Assembly: GCA_947632575.1 (NCBI GenBank)
Contig: CANRPV010000058.1
Span: forward strand, 1 to 8,658
Source of the DNA: an uncultured Eggerthellaceae bacterium
Lineage (GTDB): Bacteria; Actinomycetota; Coriobacteriia; Coriobacteriales; Eggerthellaceae
Direction of reading: 5' to 3'
DNA: 8,658 nt
This document shows, piece by piece, positions 1 to 5,666 of the stretch. The notes under the pieces are model-generated. The model was not told where the DNA came from. It did no database searches and was given only the letters and a program-made list of their open reading frames with translations. Position 1 is the stretch's first letter, and each line of letters begins with the position of its first letter. Both the position numbers and the translations under genes were made by a program.

Positions 1-1
1 G

Positions 2-1336
2 GGTAACACCGTCTTTGAGGAGCTCGATAAAGTCGCTCCAGGTTGGTCTATAGCCCAGGTGCGCAATCTCCTCGGCGCCTTCCTTTTTAGCGGGGAAGAC
101 GTGGAGAAGAAGGTCAGCGTCTTATCGGGTGGAGAGAAGAGTCGCCTGGCTCTGGCTAAAATGCTGGTCGCGCCAAAGCCGCTGCTCTGCCTCGATGAAC
201 CCACTAACCACCTCGATATCGCGTCGGCAGATATTTTGGAGCAGGCGCTTAAACGCTTTGAGGGAACCATTCTGTTTATCACCCATGACCGTCACCTTAT
301 CAGCGCCGTGGCTAATCGGATCGTGGAAGTGGTGGATGGAAAAGTCACCAACTACGAGGGTGATTATAACTACTACCTCTATAAATCAGGGCAGTTGGAT
401 AAGCCTGCGCCACAGGAGAAATCCCTCGTAGATAAGGTATTTGCCGCCGAGTCGAAATCCACTGCCGCAGCGAGCCGCCAAGACGGACACCAAGCTAGCC
501 AAGCTGAGCGGAAACCGCGGCGGAGCACAACCCTCACGCAGCCAAAGCAGAGCGCTCCGAAGACCAAAGAGCAGAAACGGGCCGAAGCTGAGGCGCGAAA
601 CAGGGCTTACGCCGCTATCAAGGATCAGCGCAAGCGTCTCGAGGTGTTGGATAAACAGCTCGCTCGGGACAATGCTCGGATGGAAGAGCTCTTGGAGAAG
701 ATGGCCGATCCGGATTTCTACATCAACGAGGAGGCCTCATCGGACGCTATAGCCGAGCATGCGGCTCTCAAGCGTCGTATTGAACGTGCTGAAGAGGAGT
801 GGCTCGAGCTTTCCACGATTGTGGAGGAGGAGATAGCCCGCATGGATGAGCGTTCATGTCTCAATGTTGTGCTCGTGGAGCCTGAAATCCCTCAGAACAC
901 GGGAAACATCGCACGGACCTGCGCATGCGTGGGTGCACGACTTCATCTGGTGGATCCCATGGGCTTTAATCTCAGCGAGAAGCATCTGGCCCGTGCTGGT
1001 TGTGATTATTGGGACCAGGTGGAGATCGTTCGGTGGAATTGTCTCGATGCCTTTCTTGAGGCATGTGGTCGCAAGGAGTTACATCTTTTCACGGGCCAAA
1101 GTGATCGCAGCTTCGATGAAGTCGCCTATGGACCTGGTTCCTATCTTGTGTTCGGTAGGGAAAGTCGCGGTCTTGATGTGAACTTTCTCAATAGCCGTAA
1201 AGATCAATGCGTACGTATCCCGATGCGAGAGGGACTTCGCAGCCTCAATCTCTCCAACGCGGTTGCTATTGGTCTTTATGAGGCGTTGAGGCAAAATCGC
1301 TACCCCGGCCTCATGGTTCGCTATCCTATGAACTAA
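2..1336 (+). CDS. ABC-F ATPase (5' truncated) read through in frame into TrmL-type tRNA methyltransferase
   Basis: The frame is already open at base 2, so the start and the first ATPase domain lie outside the window; 444 residues are visible. Residues 1-120 are the second ABC domain of an ABC-F protein, the soluble class that acts on ribosomes or translation rather than in transport. They show the signature LSGGEKSRLALAKML (41-55), Walker B with catalytic Glu (LLCLDEP, 61-67), TNHLD (68-72) and the switch His95. Its Walker A is upstream of the window. A charged, Ala/Lys/Gln-rich linker (about 125-187) leads to a C-terminal coiled coil (about 188-280) with the DPDFY element (236-240), as in Uup/YdiF-type members. 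Normally the protein would end here. Instead the frame passes residue 281 (the ATG at 842) without a stop into a full SPOUT methyltransferase. This could be a true fusion, two genes with readthrough, or a sequence error near base 830. The domain calls are firm; the fusion is not. Confidence 0.85.
   Translation, partial: GNTVFEELDKVAPGWSIAQVRNLLGAFLFSGEDVEKKVSVLSGGEKSRLALAKMLVAPKPLLCLDEPTNHLDIASADILEQALKRFEGTILFITHDRHLISAVANRIVEVVDGKVTNYEGDYNYYLYKSGQLDKPAPQEKSLVDKVFAAESKSTAAASRQDGHQASQAERKPRRSTTLTQPKQSAPKTKEQKRAEAEARNRAYAAIKDQRKRLEVLDKQLARDNARMEELLEKMADPDFYINEEASSDAIAEHAALKRRIERAEEEWLELSTIVEEEIARMDERSCLNVVLVEPEIPQNTGNIARTCACVGARLHLVDPMGFNLSEKHLARAGCDYWDQVEIVRWNCLDAFLEACGRKELHLFTGQSDRSFDEVAYGPGSYLVFGRESRGLDVNFLNSRKDQCVRIPMREGLRSLNLSNAVAIGLYEALRQNRYPGLMVRYPMN
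823..832 (+). promoter_or_regulatory. Strong Shine-Dalgarno sequence for internal trmL start
   Basis: GGAGGAGGAG lies inside the end of the ABC-F coding region and finishes nine bases before the ATG at 842. This is the best purine-rich ribosome binding site in the window. It also encodes Glu codons of the coiled coil, so part of its purine richness could be incidental. Its position in front of the conserved TrmL N-terminus supports independent initiation there. Confidence 0.65.
842..1336 (+). CDS. trmL: tRNA (cytidine/uridine-34-2'-O)-methyltransferase, TrmL type (internal start)
   Basis: This is a SPOUT-class (SpoU) enzyme. The family methylates the ribose 2'-OH of wobble nucleotide 34, classically in the two tRNA-Leu isoacceptors, using S-adenosylmethionine bound in a C-terminal trefoil knot. 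From the ATG at 842 the protein is 164 residues, close to the usual 155-165. Motif 1 is LVEPEIPQNTGNIARTC (11-27), with the family Asn and Arg. Motif 2 is YLVFGRESRGLD (101-112), and motif 3 is IPMREGLRSLNLSNAVAI (126-143). The ATG is chosen because it sits just before the conserved N-terminus and has a strong SD. No stop separates it in frame from the preceding ABC-F, so a longer fused product is also possible. Family assignment is strong; exact tRNA targets are inferred from the family. Confidence 0.85.
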   Translation: MDERSCLNVVLVEPEIPQNTGNIARTCACVGARLHLVDPMGFNLSEKHLARAGCDYWDQVEIVRWNCLDAFLEACGRKELHLFTGQSDRSFDEVAYGPGSYLVFGRESRGLDVNFLNSRKDQCVRIPMREGLRSLNLSNAVAIGLYEALRQNRYPGLMVRYPMN

Positions 1337-1381
1337 TTTGAGGATTAGGAGACTTATCATCTTGAATGATGAAACTGGGGT

Positions 1382-1387
1382 TAGACT
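1382..1387 (+). promoter_or_regulatory. Possible -10 element of a leaderless promoter for the M50 gene
   Basis: TAGACT fits the TANNNT form of an actinobacterial -10 element and ends six bases before the ATG at 1394. That is the spacing expected if transcription starts at the start codon. The M50 gene has no clear Shine-Dalgarno sequence, and TTGAAT at 1362-1367 could serve as a poor -35 (14-base spacing, too short). The 57-base gap has no convincing terminator, so read-through from trmL is equally possible. Confidence 0.25.
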
Positions 1388-1393
1388 ATAGCC

Positions 1394-2074
1394 ATGGGCA
1401 ACCTTGATCTCCCTTATATTATTTGCGCGGTTTTAAGCTTTATCCCGGCCATCATCTTCCATGAGGTCATGCATGGCTTTGCAGCTTACAAGCTGGGGGA
1501 TCCGACGGCGAAACGCTCCGGGCGACTTTCGCTTAATCCGCTCAAACATATCGATCCTTTCGGTACCGTCATCATGCCTTTGCTGCTTATAGCGATGGGG
1601 TGGCCGGTTTTCGGTTATGCGAAGCCGGTGCCCTATAATCCCAGCTATTTTAAGAATCCTCGCCGTGATGACTTCATTGTGGGCGTGGCTGGTCCATCGG
1701 CGAATCTCATCCTTGCCCTTCTAGCGGCATTAGTATCGTTTCTGTTGCACCCCATGGCGGAAGCATGGGCCGTGCAGAACATGTTCTTCCTCTATTTCTA
1801 TTATCTCTATTTGCCCATGTTCACGCTGGTGAACCTCTATTTGATGTTCTTCAATCTCTTGCCCATCCCACCGCTTGATGGCTCCTCCATCATCGCGGTG
1901 ATCTTACCTCAGCGTTATCTGCCTTCCTATTATCGTATTCAGCGCTACGCCATGCCATTTTTCCTGGTCATCGTTCTTATACTTCCTTATCTGTTGAGAA
2001 TTAACCCCGTCGGCATCTATCTGGATGTCACCGCGGGTAACCTCGCCGAGCTTTTGCTTCCCTATAACTTCTAG
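1394..2074 (+). CDS. Site-2 protease-like M50 membrane metallopeptidase
   Basis: This is a 226-residue integral membrane protein of the compact M50 type without a PDZ domain. The zinc-binding HEVMH (His23, Glu24, His27) sits at the end of the first hydrophobic segment (about 6-22). It is followed by the family pattern LGDPTAKRSGRLSLNPLKHI and DPFGT (34-58). The third zinc ligand is expected at Asp162 in NLLPIPPLDG (154-163). Further hydrophobic segments lie at about 56-72, 94-118, 130-155 and 185-206. Such enzymes cut substrates within the membrane, often anti-sigma factors, but nothing nearby names a substrate. There is no anti-sigma or sigma gene in the window. It sits nine bases upstream of scpA, a linkage I recall from other Gram-positive genomes. 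No SD is evident. All catalytic residues are present, so it is probably active. Confidence 0.88.
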   Translation: MGNLDLPYIICAVLSFIPAIIFHEVMHGFAAYKLGDPTAKRSGRLSLNPLKHIDPFGTVIMPLLLIAMGWPVFGYAKPVPYNPSYFKNPRRDDFIVGVAGPSANLILALLAALVSFLLHPMAEAWAVQNMFFLYFYYLYLPMFTLVNLYLMFFNLLPIPPLDGSSIIAVILPQRYLPSYYRIQRYAMPFFLVIVLILPYLLRINPVGIYLDVTAGNLAELLLPYNF

Positions 2075-2083
2075 GCGCCCGCC

Positions 2084-2878
2084 ATGGCCTATCACGTTCG
2101 CACAGAAAGTTTCGAGGGTCCCTTTGACCTGCTTCTCTACCTTGTAAGCCGGCAAAAGGTCGATATCGGGACCGTTTCGGTGGCAGAGATCGCCGATCAG
2201 TATCTGGCGGAAGTGTCTCGGATGCAGAGTCTCGATCTGGATGTGGCCAGCGACTTTTTGCTGGTGGCATCCACGCTTCTCGAAATCAAAGCTCATAGTC
2301 TGCTTCCTCATGAGACAAGCGAATTGGAAAATGAGCTGGCCGAGTTGGAGCCCAGCGAAGCGAGGGATCTCCTGATAGGGCGTCTGGTGGAATACAAACA
2401 GTTCAAGTCGGCGGCCGCCTCGCTGGAGGCGCGTTTGGACTTGGAAAGTCACTACCATGGGCGGCCCTTTGGACCTGATGAGGAATACCTTCAGGTCATG
2501 CCCGACTTTCTTAGAGGCATAACCTTGGACGATCTCGCCATGACGGCCGCTGCCGCTTTGGCGAGGCGCGAAGTGTTTCTGCTCGAATCGGAGCATATCG
2601 CTGCGAAGCCCATTCCCGTCGAGCGCTATGTGCGCAGTCTCTATGAGCGGGTCAGAAATGAGAAAACCGTGCAATTCGGCGCTCTTTGCGGTTCGAAAAA
2701 GCCCCAGTTGGTGGTCGTGAATTTGCTCGCGGTTCTCGAGCTTTACAAACGCTCTATCGTCAAGATTTCTCAGAAGAAGGCGTTTGGGGATATTAGAATC
2801 GACTACATCGAAGGATCGGGGGATCTTCAGTTGACAGGCGCAGATGCGTTGACTTCGGTAAATGAGGCGGTTTTATAA
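2084..2878 (+). CDS. scpA: Segregation and condensation protein A
   Basis: ScpA is the kleisin of the bacterial Smc-ScpAB condensin. It bridges the Smc ATPase head and the neck of the partner Smc, and acts in chromosome compaction and separation of replicated origins. The 264-residue protein has the family N-terminus with FEGPFDLLLYLV (10-21), then the helix with the LLVASTLLEIKAHSLLP pattern. A C-terminal winged-helix region ends in a segment of the FLAVLEL type (NLLAVLELYKRSIVKISQ). The length matches the usual roughly 250. The ATG at 2084 is chosen because it immediately precedes the conserved N-terminus. The bases before it (GGCGCCCGCC) give no Shine-Dalgarno match, so initiation probably depends on coupling to the M50 gene ending ten bases upstream. 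It directly abuts scpB. Confidence 0.95.
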   Translation: MAYHVRTESFEGPFDLLLYLVSRQKVDIGTVSVAEIADQYLAEVSRMQSLDLDVASDFLLVASTLLEIKAHSLLPHETSELENELAELEPSEARDLLIGRLVEYKQFKSAAASLEARLDLESHYHGRPFGPDEEYLQVMPDFLRGITLDDLAMTAAAALARREVFLLESEHIAAKPIPVERYVRSLYERVRNEKTVQFGALCGSKKPQLVVVNLLAVLELYKRSIVKISQKKAFGDIRIDYIEGSGDLQLTGADALTSVNEAVL

Positions 2879-3586
2879 ATGGCTTTGGATGAGCATAGCT
2901 TGCGAGGAGCCTTAGAGGCTCTCCTTTTTGTCAGCGACGAGCCGGTGAGTCTTTTAAACCTCGCCTCGTTGCTCGAGGAGGACCCGAACGTTGTGCAAGC
3001 CGCTTTAGACTCTTTGGCTAAAGATCTCGCTCTTGAAAACCGTGGGTTTCTCCTGAGAGAAGTAGCGGGTGGTTGGCGTCTCTATACCAATCCCGCCTAT
3101 CACGATCTCGTTGAGAACTACGTGCTTTCGTGGGACACCCGCCGGCTATCGGCGGCCGCTTTGGAAACCCTCGCGATCGTCGCCTACACCCAACCCACCA
3201 CAAGAGCTGCCATTTCTTCGATTCGAGGGGTCAATTCAGATAGCGCCCTCAACTCATTGGTGGAAAAGGGGCTGGTTCGGGAAGCCGGGGTCGCGGAAAG
3301 CCCAGGCAACCCGACGCTTTATGCCACGAGTAAAACCTTTCTTGAGAAATTCGGCCTTCGTTCGGTGGACGATTTAGATTCGCTTGAACAATTCGCACCT
3401 GACGAGAGCACGCGGGCGCTCATCGCGGAGCGACTGAGTGCAAGTCGTCGGATGGTATCGACGCCCAGCCTTGAAACCCTTGAGGCTATAGCTCGTGATC
3501 AGGAAGAAGCCGTCTTCGACAATCCCTTGGGTCTCGTGGAAAAGATCAACTTCGATAAACTCAGATTCGACACCGACGATGAGTGA
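2879..3586 (+). CDS. scpB: Segregation and condensation protein B, with long C-terminal tail
   Basis: ScpB forms a dimer of paired winged-helix domains that binds the middle of ScpA in the Smc condensin. Diagnostic features are LRGALEALLFVSDEPV near the N-terminus, then RLSAAALETLAIVAYTQPTTRAAI in the second winged helix. RGVNSDSALNSLVEKGLV and the family closing segment FGLRSVDDLDSL (158-169) follow. The protein is 235 residues, whereas many ScpB proteins are near 190. The excess is a tail of about 65 residues after position 170, rich in acidic and basic residues and ending FDTDDE. The ATG follows the scpA stop codon without a gap, which implies coupled translation and near-equal synthesis of the two subunits. 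GAGGCGG about eight bases upstream may act as a weak SD. Confidence 0.94.
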   Translation: MALDEHSLRGALEALLFVSDEPVSLLNLASLLEEDPNVVQAALDSLAKDLALENRGFLLREVAGGWRLYTNPAYHDLVENYVLSWDTRRLSAAALETLAIVAYTQPTTRAAISSIRGVNSDSALNSLVEKGLVREAGVAESPGNPTLYATSKTFLEKFGLRSVDDLDSLEQFAPDESTRALIAERLSASRRMVSTPSLETLEAIARDQEEAVFDNPLGLVEKINFDKLRFDTDDE

Positions 3587-4430
3587 AGCTCCTGAAACTC
3601 AGCGACTCCAAAAGTTTTTGGCACGGGCCGGAGTGGCTAGTCGCCGGGCATGTGAGGAGCTTATCGTCGCGGGACGAGTGAGCGTCGACGGGGCGGTGGT
3701 CAACACTCTTGGCACCAAGGTGGATCCAACGAGTCAAACGATTTGCGTGGATGGTAAGCCTATATCGTTGCCAGAACTTTCAACCACGATAATGCTTCAC
3801 AAGCCCGCGGGCTACGTTACGACAATGGAAGATCCTCAGGGACGACCTACGGTGGCAGACCTGGTGCCCACAGATCACTATCCCGGACTCTATCCTGTCG
3901 GACGGCTTGATACTGACACGACCGGCCTTCTTCTTTTCACGACGGACGGAGAGCTTGGCAATGGCTTGCTCCATCCGCGTCATCATGTCGCGAAGCGCTA
4001 CCTCTTCCTTGTGGAAGGCACGCCCAGCGATGAGGATCTAGAGCGCCTGCGCCAAGGCATTCAACTAAGCGATGGTCGCACACAACCGGCAGAGGTCTCG
4101 CTTGCTTATAACGATGAGGCATGCGCCATAAAAGACGCAATCGGATATGATGACTTCGCCAGTGGTCAGCGTAAACGCCACGGGGGTAAGCGGCGCCGTG
4201 AACAGATGGAGAAAGAAGGCAGCTTCGGCTCCATCATCTTGCACGAGGGCCGAAAGCGCCAGGTACGCAGGATGTTTGAGACAATCGGTCACCCGGTTGT
4301 CGCCCTTCATCGCGACCGTTTTGGTCCGTTAAGTCTCGACGGTCTCAAACGGGGTTTTTGGCGTGAGCTTCGGGCTGACGAGCTCGATGAACTGAAAGCG
4401 CTTACTGGCGAAGCGCACGCCTCATGCTAG
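3579..4430 (+). CDS. rluB: RsuA/RluB-family rRNA pseudouridine synthase
   Basis: This enzyme isomerises a uridine in rRNA to pseudouridine; by similarity the target is probably 23S rRNA, as for RluB. The 283-residue protein has an N-terminal S4 RNA-binding domain (about 8-55, QRLQKFLARAGVASRRACEE). The catalytic domain has the motif GRLDTDTTGLLLFTTDG with catalytic Asp111, and HPRHHVAKRY (132-141). A closing motif EGRKRQVRRMFETIGHPV (223-240) follows. The start ATG at 3579 overlaps the last eight bases of scpB; it precedes the S4 domain at the normal distance. Between the strand ending in VSLAY (173-177) and SIILHEGR there is an insertion of roughly 35-40 residues with a strongly basic core (QRKRHGGKRRR). 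RsuA, RluE or RluF specificity cannot be excluded from sequence alone, so the symbol is a best guess. Confidence 0.85.
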   Translation: MSEAPETQRLQKFLARAGVASRRACEELIVAGRVSVDGAVVNTLGTKVDPTSQTICVDGKPISLPELSTTIMLHKPAGYVTTMEDPQGRPTVADLVPTDHYPGLYPVGRLDTDTTGLLLFTTDGELGNGLLHPRHHVAKRYLFLVEGTPSDEDLERLRQGIQLSDGRTQPAEVSLAYNDEACAIKDAIGYDDFASGQRKRHGGKRRREQMEKEGSFGSIILHEGRKRQVRRMFETIGHPVVALHRDRFGPLSLDGLKRGFWRELRADELDELKALTGEAHASC

Positions 4431-4502
4431 AATGCATTTCAGAGCACGGGTTTATCTTGAGTTTCTCTATAACCTCTGCCTCTTGTTTATGAAAGGAAGT
4501 CA
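4431..4502 (+). promoter_or_regulatory. Gap before tyrA: possible promoter, with ribosome binding site
   Basis: This 72-base AT-richer gap is the longest non-coding stretch. TATAAC (4468-4473) resembles a -10 hexamer, but no TTGACA-like -35 lies 16-18 bases upstream of it. AAGGAA (4493-4498) is a clear Shine-Dalgarno match four bases before the TTG start of tyrA, which is closer than optimal. The palindrome AATGCATT (4431-4438) is too short to be a terminator. The gap is too short for a T-box or other known aromatic-sensing riboswitch, and I see no run of Tyr, Phe or Trp codons suggesting attenuation. Confidence 0.35.
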
Positions 4503-5666
4503 TTGGAAACCGAAGTCTCACAATCACCGTTCTCATCGGTTGCCGTCATCGGCTTAGGCCTGATCGGCGCATCGCTTTCAGCGGCTCTTAAGAAGACCTA
4601 TCCCGACATTATCGTCTTTGGAGTCGATGTTGACTCCCGAACTCGCGTGACAGCCCTTGATCGTCATTGGGTGGATGAAGTGTCGGGTCCTGCGGATCCG
4701 GCGTTTGAGGATTTTATTCGCGAGCGCTGTGATTTAGTGATCTTGGCGACGCCCGTTGCGGCGGTGGACGATTACTTCCAAAAAATCGCCGAGTGGGGCT
4801 ATGACGGCGTGTTGACCGACACCATCTCCACGAAGGCTCACGTGCTTGAAGCGGCGCAGGAATATCTCGGCAATCAGTGCGACTATATTCCGGGTCATCC
4901 TATGGCGGGTTCTGAGCGCAACGGCATTGATGGTGCGCGTGAGGATCTGTTCCAAGGAATCAACTGGATTCTTTGTCCCGATGCGTCGACGGTTCCTGAA
5001 CATTTCCAGGAGATGCACGAGTTCATTACCGGACTTAACGCACGAGTGATTTCCTTGCACCGGGAAGACCACGATCGGGCTGTGGCTATCGTGAGCCACG
5101 TTCCTCACATCGTCGCCTCTTCGCTCATGCAGCTTGCGACTAACCATTGCGACGAGAATCGCTCGCTCATGCGTCTGGCCGCCGGTGGTTTTAAGGATTC
5201 GACGCGTATCGCTGCCGGGTCTCCTCAGCTGTGGTGTGGCATCGCCTTTGACAATGCGGAGGCGCTGCGAGAGGGCCTTGCTGAGATGGAGGGCATAATC
5301 GATGAGTTTCTCGACGCCCTTGATCAGGGGGATCGCAGTCGTTTTACGAAAATTCTCGCCGAAGCCGCCGATGCTCGGCGCTCTCTTCCCGCCGCCTGGG
5401 TACCTTCTACAGACAAGCTCTTAGAAGTTCGCATTCCTATGGTGGACCGAACAGGCATTCTTGCCGAGGTAACCACCATTGCTAGCTCCGTTGGTTGTAA
5501 TATCCAATCTATCGAGATAGACCACGTAACCGAAGGCAATGCCGTTTTGAGCTTGGTTTTGACCGATGAGGGAGATATCGGTCAGCTATCGCTTAAGCTT
5601 ATTACCGCAGGTTTTTCTGTATCGTTTAGTCCACTCACGGCTAAGGAGAACACCCATGTCCAGTGA
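4503..5666 (+). CDS. tyrA: Prephenate dehydrogenase with C-terminal ACT domain
   Basis: TyrA oxidatively decarboxylates prephenate to 4-hydroxyphenylpyruvate, the committed step to tyrosine. The 387-residue protein starts with a Rossmann fold, GLGLIGASL (17-25). Asp42 at the end of the second strand (FGVDVD) favours NAD over NADP. The active-site His is in PGHPMAGSE (His132), and the second conserved stretch is SHVPHIVASSLM (198-209). A C-terminal ACT domain (about 305-380, with RIPMVDRTGILAEV) resembles that of Bacillus TyrA and suggests feedback control by tyrosine. No chorismate mutase domain is attached. The TTG start is well supported. An in-frame stop lies at 4470-4472, there is no in-frame ATG or GTG between it and the Rossmann motif, and an SD lies just upstream. 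The end overlaps aroA by 11 bases. Confidence 0.93.
   Translation: METEVSQSPFSSVAVIGLGLIGASLSAALKKTYPDIIVFGVDVDSRTRVTALDRHWVDEVSGPADPAFEDFIRERCDLVILATPVAAVDDYFQKIAEWGYDGVLTDTISTKAHVLEAAQEYLGNQCDYIPGHPMAGSERNGIDGAREDLFQGINWILCPDASTVPEHFQEMHEFITGLNARVISLHREDHDRAVAIVSHVPHIVASSLMQLATNHCDENRSLMRLAAGGFKDSTRIAAGSPQLWCGIAFDNAEALREGLAEMEGIIDEFLDALDQGDRSRFTKILAEAADARRSLPAAWVPSTDKLLEVRIPMVDRTGILAEVTTIASSVGCNIQSIEIDHVTEGNAVLSLVLTDEGDIGQLSLKLITAGFSVSFSPLTAKENTHVQ
5643..5648 (+). promoter_or_regulatory. Ribosome binding site of aroA inside tyrA
   Basis: AAGGAG lies within the last codons of tyrA, seven bases before the ATG at 5656. It decides the aroA start. The same frame is open further upstream, but only this ATG combines a strong SD with the expected distance to the RVPGDKSISHR motif. 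Confidence 0.75.

Noticed and set aside
1353..1372. Short inverted repeat ATCAT/ATGAT with a five-base loop after trmL, as a possible terminator.
   Set aside because: The stem is AT-rich and only five to seven pairs, with no following T run, so it is unlikely to stop transcription.
1904..2674. A 256-codon open frame on the minus strand across the M50 gene end and scpA.
   Set aside because: It lies opposite two well-supported genes, shows no recognisable domain, and is the kind of antisense frame that coding bias produces.
3495..3578. Extended N-terminus for the pseudouridine synthase inside scpB.
   Set aside because: The extra residues match no part of the S4 domain, and the ATG at 3579 gives the usual short lead into it.
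4489..4557. 22-codon frame overlapping the tyrA start, as a possible leader peptide.
   Set aside because: It has no SD, no run of Tyr or Phe codons, and there is no attenuator hairpin in the gap.
4734..5147. A 137-codon minus-strand frame opposite tyrA.
   Set aside because: Antisense shadow of a conserved enzyme with no motif, and no promoter or ribosome binding site of note.
5566..5655. Extended N-terminus for aroA starting inside tyrA.
   Set aside because: It would overlap the conserved ACT domain of tyrA by a further 90 bases, and the ATG at 5656 has a strong SD and fits the family N-terminus.
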